Source: Candidatus Bathyarchaeota archaeon (GTDB taxonomy: Archaea; Thermoproteota; Bathyarchaeia; 40CM-2-53-6). From it: a stretch of DNA of 19,387 nucleotides. Positions 7,417-13,807 of this stretch are shown here, in pieces (within the stretch, counting starts at the first letter, position 1; each line of letters starts with the position of its first letter). The notes under the pieces were generated by a model that did no database searches, was not told where the DNA came from, and saw only the letters and a list, made by a program, of their open reading frames with translations. A program made the translations under genes and the position numbers. The stretch spans positions 1 through 19,387 of the forward strand of contig VBBG01000025.1 in assembly GCA_005882905.1 (NCBI GenBank), read 5' to 3'.

Positions 7417-7440
7417 ATGCTCCTATCAAGAACAGTCTGA
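7417..7440 (+). other. Seven-codon leader mini-ORF ahead of proline dehydrogenase
   Basis: ATG at 7417 encodes MLLSRTV and stops at TGA 7438-7440, twelve bases before the proline dehydrogenase ATG and in the same frame. It sits where a leaderless transcript from the TATA-like box at 7388 would begin. It could tune translation by reinitiation, or be a chance ATG. Confidence 0.25.
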
Positions 7441-7452
7441 GATCTTCGTTGC

Positions 7453-8304
7453 ATGACAAAGCTTACCGAGCGTCTCTTTTACCGGATCGCAAAGCGTTGG
7501 ATTGCAGGGTACACAATTGAGGACGCTGTAAATGCAGCACATGATGCGAACAACAGAAAGGTAACGGCAATACTCAACCGCCTCGGAGAACACACTCCAG
7601 ATAGGAAACTCATCCAGGAATACTCCGAGGAATATCTAAAACTCCTAGACGTCATCCAGAGTGAGAAGATTCAGGGTACCATATCGGTCAAACCCTCACA
7701 GATAGGATTAGCACTAGAGGCGCCACTGTTCAAGAGCCTACTCTCCAAAATACTGGAGAAGGCCGAAGGCGAGAGACGGTTTGTCTGGATCGATATGGAA
7801 AACTCTCCATACACAGAGGCCACAGTTGCGGCCTACCGGGAGCTTCTGGATTCACACAAGACCTTGGGTATGTGCCTGCAGGCGAACATGAAGCGCACCG
7901 AGAGCGACCTCAAGGATCTTCTACCGCGAGGGGGCAAGATACGGCTGGTGAAAGGAGCATACCCGGAAACCGGGGAGGTCGCCTACAAGCGTCGAAGCGA
8001 CGTCAACGCGAATTACGAGCGCTCGATGAATCTCCTATTCGAACAAGGCGAATTCTTTGCAATCGCCACTCATGACGGGAAAATGATTGCCGAGGCAAAG
8101 AATCTGAGTCATGACCACAAGTCAGATTTCGAGTTTCAAATGCTGAAGGGAATAAGGGACGATCTAAAATCAGGTCTGATCGCAGACGGTTTCAAAGTAA
8201 GCGAGTACATTCCATACGGACCGGAGTGGTACAATTACAGCAAGAGGAGAATGAGGGAGAGAAAGCGGAACATCCTCCTTCTATTGAGATCTATCACCGG
8301 ATAA
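7453..8304 (+). CDS. putA: Proline dehydrogenase (PutA-type PRODH domain protein)
   Basis: This FAD enzyme oxidises L-proline to 1-pyrroline-5-carboxylate. The 283-residue protein is a single-domain PRODH with a (beta-alpha)8 barrel. FAD and substrate motifs appear in the expected order: SVKPSQIG (78-85, K80), FVWIDMENSPYT (D114), MCLQANMKRTE (Q143), IRLVKGAYPE (R164 and K167), FAIATHDGKM (H207 and D208), DFEFQMLKGIR (225-235) and the substrate-carboxylate motif YIPYGPEWYNYSKRRMRER (252-270, arginine pair R265/R266). The last helix is short and basic. No pyrroline-carboxylate dehydrogenase is in the window, so the second step must be encoded elsewhere. It lies directly after the homogentisate cluster but has its own TATA-like box, so co-location rather than one operon is the safer reading. 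Confidence 0.94.
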   Translation: MTKLTERLFYRIAKRWIAGYTIEDAVNAAHDANNRKVTAILNRLGEHTPDRKLIQEYSEEYLKLLDVIQSEKIQGTISVKPSQIGLALEAPLFKSLLSKILEKAEGERRFVWIDMENSPYTEATVAAYRELLDSHKTLGMCLQANMKRTESDLKDLLPRGGKIRLVKGAYPETGEVAYKRRSDVNANYERSMNLLFEQGEFFAIATHDGKMIAEAKNLSHDHKSDFEFQMLKGIRDDLKSGLIADGFKVSEYIPYGPEWYNYSKRRMRERKRNILLLLRSITG

Positions 8305-8383
8305 TCCGCTCCTGGATGCGTTGGGATAGAGCTTATCTAAGCTACAATTCGAAAGTTTCACCATAAACAGGTAAGGCAAGATA

Positions 8384-8579
8384 ATGCCCTCGGAGAACGC
8401 GAAGCCAGTTGGACCAGCCAAGTAAGAGATTCCTTTCGGACGTGGGTGTAGTCTTGTTCATATTGTTAGTCAGCATCGCACTCTACTGGGCCTACCCATT
8501 CCCAGGAGTTCTCTTAGCAGGGGGTTTGGCCATCACAGTTTGGGTAGTCGCTGACATAGTACTATTTCGAAAGAGTTAG
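8384..8579 (+). CDS. Small two-helix membrane protein, start or frame uncertain
   Basis: An open frame ending at TAG 8577-8579 encodes two hydrophobic segments, GVVLFILLVSIALYWAY and PGVLLAGGLAITVWVVADIV, with a basic tail FRKS. Two readings are possible. A TTG at 8409 in this frame gives a 56-residue protein starting MDQPSKRFLSDV. Alternatively the ATG at 8384, which follows a TATA-like CTTATCTAA (8332-8340) at a suitable distance, gives MPSENAKPVGPAK and then TAA; skipping the T at 8423 would join it to KRFLSDVG and make a smooth 64-residue protein. I do not recognise the family. The 8305-8667 stretch holds nothing else I can support apart from a weak GGCC hairpin near 8604. Confidence 0.45.
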
Positions 8580-8667
8580 TCTCCTGGGGGATGGTTCCTG
8601 TCCGGCCGAGAAGGCCAGGGATTCTCAGTCGACTCCGGTAGAAAAGGCGAGGCTGTCATTCGTCACC

Positions 8668-9102
8668 TTAGATCTTGAATAATTGTATTCGTCCCGAATT
8701 CAGAATAGAATCGAGGTTCTGCCGAAGTTTCGTAAAGTCTATGGGAATGCGACTCGATCCCATGGGCATTCTCGTTGTAGCCCGTTTAAGCACGGATAGG
8801 CAGATGTCAGGCTCGCCTTTCTGAAAGTGCACAAATGCTGCGGCGATGAGAATCAGGCTGTGCAACGCTTCTTTCTCTGATCCTTCTGAGACGCGCCATA
8901 TGCTCTCTAGTACTTCGTGGGATTCCCAGAATCTTTCCTCGTTGAAGAGGTTGATGCCCTCGCTTAGTGCCTCCGCTTCGCCAATCGCGACTGGGGGAGT
9001 GTCTAAGATTTTCGTCGACAAAATCTTACGTCCGTGTTCTTCAAGGAGTCTAATTCTCTCTTGGAGCTCGGCTTCGTCTCGCGCGAACAGGTTGAACTCC
9101 AA
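8668..9102 (-). CDS. DUF309 domain protein (N-terminus probably further upstream)
   Basis: The helical DUF309 core is clear: INLFNEERFWESHEVLESIW (about 50-69), then the helix LHSLILIAAAFVHFQKGE. The FWExHExLE motif defines the family, whose biochemical function is unknown. The only standard start is the TTG at 9102, giving 144 residues. The frame, however, stays open back to 9294 with a protein-like sequence (TRYLLRLANRESYSPED, then AVSEQIRKILG) that resembles the extra N-terminal domain of archaeal DUF309 proteins. No ATG, GTG or TTG occurs in that part, so either a non-standard start, a shift from the upstream frame, or a sequence error is needed. The extension overlaps the end of the aldo/keto reductase gene upstream on the same strand, suggesting coupled expression. 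Confidence 0.8.
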   Translation of the reverse strand: MEFNLFARDEAELQERIRLLEEHGRKILSTKILDTPPVAIGEAEALSEGINLFNEERFWESHEVLESIWRVSEGSEKEALHSLILIAAAFVHFQKGEPDICLSVLKRATTRMPMGSSRIPIDFTKLRQNLDSILNSGRIQLFKI

Positions 9103-9259
9103 GGCTTGGGTGCTTATTCGGAAGTGGCTAGCGCTCTCTTTGGATCCCAGAATCTTCCGAATCTGTTCCGAGACGGCCTGAGCGTCTTCGGGGGAGTAAC
9201 TTTCCCTATTTGCAAGTCTGAGGAGGTATCTTGTCGAGTAGAATTCCCTCTTGTGGATT

Positions 9260-10204
9260 CTAGGCGAATCCTTCGTCTCTGAGGATTCGGATTCTTAGAA
9301 GTTCTTCTCCCGTAAGAGATGGGATCTCTGAGGCCTGAAGATCCTCTTCTGTCTGCTGACGGGTCTTCGCACCGGGTATGACCGTCGATACCTCGCTATG
9401 GTCGAGAACGAATCGTATTGACGCCTGGGCCAATGTCCGCGATTTCGACTCGAGGAATCTCAGTTTTTGCGCTGCTTTTACGAGGGAGTGAAAATAGTCT
9501 CGAGGGAAGTTGAACCGGATATCGCCGGGCGGAAAGCTCGAGTCGTCCGAAATTTTCCCGGCGAGGAAACCATTGGCGAGTGGTTCTCGGGCGATGATTG
9601 CTACGTTGTTCTGCCGGGCTGCCTCGAATAGTCTGTTCTTGGCCTCCTGACGCAGCATATTGAATACTACCTGGATGGTTGCTGGTCGTCCGTTTTTCAT
9701 CGCTAAAAGCCCCTCATCTGGATCGTGTATCGATATCCCGTAGCATTGTATCTTTCCAGCGTCGACCAGCTTCTCAAGGCCCTCGAAAATCTTTCCGCTC
9801 CTCAATAGCTGGATGGGAGGATTGTGGAGCTGGTAGAGGTCGACACGGTCAGTTCGGAGTCTCTCGCAGCTCTTTGTAAGGGCGAACGAGAGATAGTCCG
9901 AGTTGAAGTTCATTCTTGGAGGATCGTGATAAAAGTCGGCCCCAACTTTGGTTGCGATGACGACATCGTCCCTGCGTCCTTTGAGGGCTTGGCCCAGAAG
10001 CTCTTCACTGTGCCCGTGCCCATATGCGTCTGCGGTATCGAAGAAGTTGCACCCAAGCTCCATGGCCCTCGTGACAGCTTCAAGGGATGTCGTGTCATCG
10101 GTGGGTCCGTAGCTGTTTCCAAACGCGTTGCCTCCGATCGCCCATGCTCCGAATCCAACCTCGCTCACCTTGAGCCCTGTTTTGCCGAGGGTCCGATATC
10201 TCAT
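9260..10204 (-). CDS. Aldo/keto reductase
   Basis: A cytosolic (beta/alpha)8 oxidoreductase that reduces aldehydes or ketones with NADPH. From the ATG at 10204 it reads MRYRTLGKTGLKVSEVGFG and has 314 residues. The catalytic tetrad is complete; numbered from the alternative ATG nine codons upstream (10231), it is D65 and Y70 in FFDTADAYGHGHSEELLG, K95 in VIATKVG and H136 in LYQLHNPP. The C-terminal cofactor motif is present as VIPGAKTRQQTEEDL. I prefer 10204 because the family normally begins at this RxLGxTGxxVS motif and a TATTT-rich element lies about 25-30 bases upstream. Substrate is unknown. The gene follows a membrane-bound regulator and an 18-base dyad, and its last bases overlap the open frame of the DUF309 gene. 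Confidence 0.9.
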   Translation of the reverse strand: MRYRTLGKTGLKVSEVGFGAWAIGGNAFGNSYGPTDDTTSLEAVTRAMELGCNFFDTADAYGHGHSEELLGQALKGRRDDVVIATKVGADFYHDPPRMNFNSDYLSFALTKSCERLRTDRVDLYQLHNPPIQLLRSGKIFEGLEKLVDAGKIQCYGISIHDPDEGLLAMKNGRPATIQVVFNMLRQEAKNRLFEAARQNNVAIIAREPLANGFLAGKISDDSSFPPGDIRFNFPRDYFHSLVKAAQKLRFLESKSRTLAQASIRFVLDHSEVSTVIPGAKTRQQTEEDLQASEIPSLTGEELLRIRILRDEGFA

Positions 10205-10301
10205 TCGGGGGACCCTAATTGATCGAAACATGTCACAAATAACAACCTCGGTGCAGCCGGGGTCTTGGAATAATCTTCGTTTTGAACCCTGAAGAAGAGC
10301 G

Positions 10302-10319
10302 ATTCTAGAGTTCTAGAAT
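10302..10319. promoter_or_regulatory. Perfect 8-bp dyad, operator-like
   Basis: ATTCTAGA, then GT, then TCTAGAAT form a perfect inverted repeat with a two-base centre. It overlaps the stop codon of the winged-helix regulator and lies about 100 bases upstream of the aldo/keto reductase ATG. No T-run follows on either strand, so a binding site is more likely than a terminator. The link to a particular protein is a guess. Confidence 0.4.
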
Positions 10320-11176
10320 AGTCCAACTTGGAGTGCCAGGATGACCGCTGTTATGTTCATGTACATAACAGCGAGGCTGACGAGCGCAGTCTGTTCAATC
10401 CGGAGACCCTTGGCTGTTGAAATCGCGCGGGAAAGAAGGCAGATCACCCAGATCTGTACAACCAATTGGATGAGAATCGTCATGGCCGTCGCGGACTGTA
10501 TAATACCGGAAATGGGTTGAACAAAGAGAATTAGGCCCGGTACAAGCAAGAGCGGCAACATTGACAGAGCCGAGCTGCCAATGAGGATCTGCTCCCCTCC
10601 TCTCTTGTGGAAGAAGACATAGCACAGAAGATCCGATACTCCGAATGTGATGAACCAGCCGAGTGGAAACATGAGAAGAAACCACACCTGTCCGATTCCT
10701 GGCGTCGGCTTGAGATAGAACAGCAGTATTGGCTCGAGGTTTGTCTGGAATGATATGTAGCCGCCGAGCGCCAGCACGGTGAGGGCGAACGGGAAGCTTC
10801 TCCCCGGAGCCTGGCTCAGATAGTTAAAGAATGCTCTGCCGAAAAGAAGCTCGCGGAAGATAAATCCAAAACGTGATTCGTGTACGGGATTCTCGGCGGA
10901 ATTGCTAATTCCCGACTGGTCCCTGACGCTTAGAGCATCAATGATCGTTCGTCCCTGGTCTGTGAGACTGTACATCTTGTCAGCTCCTAGCGTCACGAGC
11001 CCTTCCAGAGTGTCGAGGTGATTATGAAGCGCGCCGACACTTATTCTGAGAGAGTCGTGCAGCTCTTTAAAACCCGCCCTCCCATTCTCTCTCAATATCT
11101 GGATTATCCGTCGGGTGTATGGGTTCGCTAGTGCATTGTATACTCTCGTTAGATTCTCATCGGACTTGCGCTGCAT
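10313..11176 (-). CDS. Membrane-anchored winged-helix regulator
   Basis: The 287-residue protein joins an ArsR-like winged helix (about 8-85: LANPYTRRIIQILRENG, then FKELHDSLRISVGALHNHLD and the wing KMYSLTDQGRTII) to a hydrophobic C-terminal half. I count five probable membrane helices near 127-147, 163-187, 196-220, 228-249 and 262-285, a layout like Yip1-type membrane domains. Such one-component membrane regulators are common in archaea and presumably read a membrane or redox signal and bind DNA at the inner face. It starts at ATG 11176, with a TATA-like GGATATACC about 60 bases upstream. A dyad lies at its 3' end, ahead of the aldo/keto reductase on the same strand. Target and signal are unknown. 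Confidence 0.82.
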   Translation of the reverse strand: MQRKSDENLTRVYNALANPYTRRIIQILRENGRAGFKELHDSLRISVGALHNHLDTLEGLVTLGADKMYSLTDQGRTIIDALSVRDQSGISNSAENPVHESRFGFIFRELLFGRAFFNYLSQAPGRSFPFALTVLALGGYISFQTNLEPILLFYLKPTPGIGQVWFLLMFPLGWFITFGVSDLLCYVFFHKRGGEQILIGSSALSMLPLLLVPGLILFVQPISGIIQSATAMTILIQLVVQIWVICLLSRAISTAKGLRIEQTALVSLAVMYMNITAVILALQVGLF

Positions 11177-11271
11177 CTATGACAGTGCCCCCCGGGAAGG
11201 CCGGGGTCAATCTCTCCATAGGTACCTGCTGGTATATCCATGATGGAACCCAGCACAAGAAGCCAGGGTTT

Positions 11272-11291
11272 TTCTCGACCGCAGTCGAGAA
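11272..11291. repeat. Inverted repeat in the divergent intergenic region
   Basis: TTCTCGAC, loop CGCA, GTCGAGAA: a perfect 8-bp stem between the divergent regulator (ending its 5' side at 11176) and the small membrane protein (start 11421). It may be an operator or an RNA hairpin. The rest of 11177-11420 shows no convincing gene; an open frame across it on the plus strand has no family resemblance. Confidence 0.4.
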
Positions 11292-11420
11292 TAAGGCTCG
11301 TTTCATGGGACGTGACATGTTTTGCCGATTCTATGTTGCGGCACAGTGGTGTGGATTCACACTCCCCATTGGTTCTGGTTACAGTGGATTGATAGTTTCG
11401 ACAGGGAGGGGTTTGTAGGG

Positions 11421-11792
11421 ATGACCTTGGCAGCTAATGTAGAGCCAAAGCCAACAGCAGCCTTCGCGCTATCACTGCTCGCAGGGATATTCACCCTCGT
11501 CGGCGCCTTCATAGCCAGTACCATCACATCGCTCCTCGTACCAGGCTTCCCGAGCGACTTGCTCCTGATCTGGGGCAGCATCGCAGGGATACTCGTACTG
11601 GTAGGATCTTGGTTGCTGTACAACAACGCGGCCCAGAGAAAACTAGGCAGCACACTAGTGCTCGTCTTCTCCATACTGTCGATGAACTTCATCGGCCTCA
11701 TCCTAGGCCTCATCGGAGGATTCCTAGGATTCACCTACAAGAGCACAACCACCACGACTTCCAGCTCGAGCCGCGGGTATACCCCGCCCTGA
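11421..11792 (+). CDS. Small membrane protein, DUF6114-like
   Basis: The 123-residue protein begins MTLAANVEPKPTAAFALSLL and contains four closely spaced hydrophobic segments: AFALSLLAGIFTLVGAFIAS, LLLIWGSIAGILVLVGSWLLY, STLVLVFSILSMNFIGLILG and the short glycine-rich LIGGFLGF. The N-terminal PKPTAAFALSLLAGIF and the GxxGILVLxGxxLL pattern resemble small archaeal integral membrane proteins of the DUF6114/DUF4064 kind; function unknown. The tail is a low-complexity stretch of threonine and serine ending in GYTPP. The frame is open upstream to 11322, but the ATG at 11421 fits the family start and has GGAGGGG (11404-11410) ahead of it. The stop codon lies inside a GC-rich hairpin. Confidence 0.75.
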   Translation: MTLAANVEPKPTAAFALSLLAGIFTLVGAFIASTITSLLVPGFPSDLLLIWGSIAGILVLVGSWLLYNNAAQRKLGSTLVLVFSILSMNFIGLILGLIGGFLGFTYKSTTTTTSSSSRGYTPP

Positions 11793-11817
11793 TAACCCAG
11801 GGCGGTCCCCTTTCTTT
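11784..11817 (+). terminator. Hairpin and pyrimidine-rich tail after the small membrane protein gene
   Basis: CCGCCCTG (11784-11791), six-base loop and CAGGGCGG (11798-11805) form a perfect 8-bp GC-rich stem, followed by TCCCCTTTCTTT. The upstream gene's TGA is within the stem and loop. It separates this gene from the LarA promoter. Confidence 0.5.
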
Positions 11818-11856
11818 GACGCAAAAGACACGAGCATTCAAGCGCATTCGTTAACG

Positions 11857-11863
11857 CTTAAAT
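11857..11863 (+). promoter_or_regulatory. TATA-like box of the LarA-family gene
   Basis: CTTAAAT is about 37 bases upstream of the TTG start at 11897, predicting a leader of roughly ten bases. It is the clearest AT-rich block between the hairpin and the gene. Confidence 0.5.
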
Positions 11864-11896
11864 CGTGAAAAGGACCATTTTCCCAGTCATCCGTCC

Positions 11897-13201
11897 TTGA
11901 CTACCACAGTCAGCCTCTCGGTCTTGGATGAGTTCGGAGGCAGCAAGCTTCTCACGCCGGACAAGCTTCGATACGTCCAGGCCGGCCCCCTACCAAGCAA
12001 GCCCGTTGACCTAGCCTTCAGGGAGGCGATGGCCTCCCCGGTCGGAGCCAAGCCCTTCGAGAGAGAGAACGGCTGGAGCCCGGCTGTAATCCTCAGCGAT
12101 TCGACCAGAAAACAGTCTCCCTTCATCAGACACCTGATCAACCTCATCGAGCCCAAGACTGATGATATCAAGATCATCTTCGCCTGCGGCACCCACGTTC
12201 CCGCAGACATGTCGTTCATCCGAAACATTCTAGGCGATGAAATCTACAGGAAATACGAGAAGGGCATCAGGGTGAGTTCGACTCAGAATCCGTCAAGCAA
12301 GTACGAGTGGATCGGCGTCACCGGCCGAGGAACTCCTGTAGAGCTGAACAAGGAACTGTTCGACCGTGATCTCCTCATCTCGTCGCTGAACGTCCAGCCC
12401 CACTACTTCGCAGGCTACGAGGGCGGCGCCAAAGCGCTCCTCCCCGGCTGCTCGGGCCTAAAGACGATCACCATAAACCACGGAAACGTGATCGGAAACC
12501 CCGGCTGTCGCGAACTCATGATCAAAGGAAACCTGCTACGCGAGGACATGAACGAAGTCCCAGGCATCCTCAAGGATTTCATGAAGATCGAGCACAGGAT
12601 TCTAGACTTCGTCTATAACCAGAACGGCACCTTGGTCAAGGCGGCCTACGGAGACCCGAATCTCGCCCACCAACAACTTGCGGAAAACTTTTCCCGTCGA
12701 GCCCACACCGTCCAGTCGCGCCCCTCACCCCTGGTCCTGACGAGAGCCGACGGGCCCATGGGCCAGAACCTGTACCAGGCCTTCAAGGCCTCCGCCTTCG
12801 CAACTGGCCTTGTCCCTCAAGGAAGCCAGCCCAAGCCCGCAATAGTCCTCCTCGCCTCACTCGAGAACGGCATTGGGAGTGAGGCTTTCAGAAGAGAGAT
12901 GGAGACCTATGGCAAGATGGAGCCCTCGGCGGTCGTGGAGGATCTGAAGAAGAGAGCGAAGGCAGGAAAAGTCACAGAGGCGTCGCAGAAGCCGAACCGG
13001 TTCGCCCTGGATGATCCAAAAGCCGACTTCCTCGTAGTCTCCCCCAAGGCACCCTCCGCTGTGGAAGAGTTCCTTGGCAAGACCCGGATCAGATTCTACA
13101 GAACAATAGACGATGCGTTAAGGTCGCTCGATTCGAAACTGTACGACCGGGACGTGGCCATTGTTCCCTACGGCTCTGCCACGGTCCCACTCTCGTCTTG
13201 A
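11897..13201 (+). CDS. LarA-family nickel-pincer racemase/epimerase
   Basis: LarA enzymes use a covalently bound nickel-pincer nucleotide to swap the configuration of 2-hydroxy acids such as lactate. The 434-residue protein keeps the key residues with the spacing known in LarA: R71 in SDSTRKQSP, H100 in FACGTHVPAD, H169 in PHYFAGYEGGAK, K179 ten residues later (the cofactor-linking lysine) and H195 in INHGNVIG, 16 further on. The DUF2088 N-terminal and LarA C-terminal domains both seem complete. It starts with TTG, directly downstream of a TATA-like box. The cofactor-making genes larB, larC and larE are not in the window and must be encoded elsewhere if this protein is active. The family handles many hydroxy acids, so lactate is not assured. 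A PPC-domain gene follows 49 bases later. Confidence 0.88.
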   Translation: MTTTVSLSVLDEFGGSKLLTPDKLRYVQAGPLPSKPVDLAFREAMASPVGAKPFERENGWSPAVILSDSTRKQSPFIRHLINLIEPKTDDIKIIFACGTHVPADMSFIRNILGDEIYRKYEKGIRVSSTQNPSSKYEWIGVTGRGTPVELNKELFDRDLLISSLNVQPHYFAGYEGGAKALLPGCSGLKTITINHGNVIGNPGCRELMIKGNLLREDMNEVPGILKDFMKIEHRILDFVYNQNGTLVKAAYGDPNLAHQQLAENFSRRAHTVQSRPSPLVLTRADGPMGQNLYQAFKASAFATGLVPQGSQPKPAIVLLASLENGIGSEAFRREMETYGKMEPSAVVEDLKKRAKAGKVTEASQKPNRFALDDPKADFLVVSPKAPSAVEEFLGKTRIRFYRTIDDALRSLDSKLYDRDVAIVPYGSATVPLSS

Positions 13202-13219
13202 AGGATACCGCCTACGGAG

Positions 13220-13227
13220 AAATATTT
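13220..13227 (+). promoter_or_regulatory. TATA-like box giving a leaderless PPC-domain transcript
   Basis: AAATATTT is centred 27 bases upstream of the ATG at 13251, so the start codon would be at or next to the transcript 5' end. No Shine-Dalgarno motif is needed or clearly seen. Confidence 0.55.
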
Positions 13228-13250
13228 GACGATCCTATCGGAGCCGCGCG

Positions 13251-13685
13251 ATGCTCTACACTAAACAGGGATCCAGTTTCGTCCTCCGCCTAGAACAGGG
13301 GGAGGACATATTGAAGACGCTGAAACAGTTCGCGGACTCACAGAAAATACGCGCAGCCTTCTTCGAGGGTATAGGATCCCTGTACAGGGCGAAACTCGGC
13401 CACTACGACTTCAAGGATACTAGGACCTACAAGTACGAGACGTTTGACGAGGACTTGGAGATTCTCACCCTATCAGGGAACGTGTCGACGATGAACCAGC
13501 AGGCCCTGCCCCACGCGCATGCGACGTTGGGCCGACGGGACTTTTCGGTCATCGGAGGACATTTGGAGGAGGGGTCTCTGGCCAACATGGTAGAGGTTAA
13601 TCTTGCCAGGCTTCCCGGAAAGCTGGAGAAAGCAAAAGACAGCAATATTGGACTGAACCTTCTGCAGCTATCCCGCAAGTTCTAG
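13251..13685 (+). CDS. PPC/DUF296 domain protein
   Basis: A 144-residue single-domain protein of the PPC (plants and prokaryotes conserved) family. Family landmarks are MLYTKQGSSFVLRLEQGEDI at the start, FFEGIGSLYRAKLGHYD (37-53), then ALPHAHATLGRRDFSVIGGHL (85-105), whose H88, H90 and H104 form the trimer's presumed metal site. The biochemical role of stand-alone prokaryotic members is unknown; in plants the domain accompanies AT-hook DNA-binding proteins, but no AT-hook is present here. It lies 49 bases after the LarA gene and has its own TATA-like box, so it can be expressed alone. A GGGGG/CCCCC imperfect hairpin (13700-13730) follows it and may end transcription. Confidence 0.88.
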   Translation: MLYTKQGSSFVLRLEQGEDILKTLKQFADSQKIRAAFFEGIGSLYRAKLGHYDFKDTRTYKYETFDEDLEILTLSGNVSTMNQQALPHAHATLGRRDFSVIGGHLEEGSLANMVEVNLARLPGKLEKAKDSNIGLNLLQLSRKF

Positions 13686-13807
13686 AACCTCAGGCTCGTC
13701 GGGGGCGTATCTGCAAGGGTCCGTCCCCCGTCCATATCTCTCCATGGACCAGATAGCCTATTACGAGCAGAACCCGGAACGGTCAACCTGTAGCCACTGA
13801 TACTGCC

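Noticed and set aside
8600..8630. GGCC-based hairpin after the small membrane protein
   Set aside because: The stem is only four pairs plus a bulged extension and no T-run follows, so I do not call a terminator.
11119..11418. Plus-strand open frame in the regulator/small membrane protein gap
   Set aside because: It starts inside the regulator gene on the other strand, has no family-like pattern and is best left as intergenic.
13700..13730. GGGGG/CCCCC imperfect hairpin between the PPC and MFS genes
   Set aside because: A bulge, a long loop and no T-tract make it too weak to call as a separate feature; mentioned with the PPC gene.
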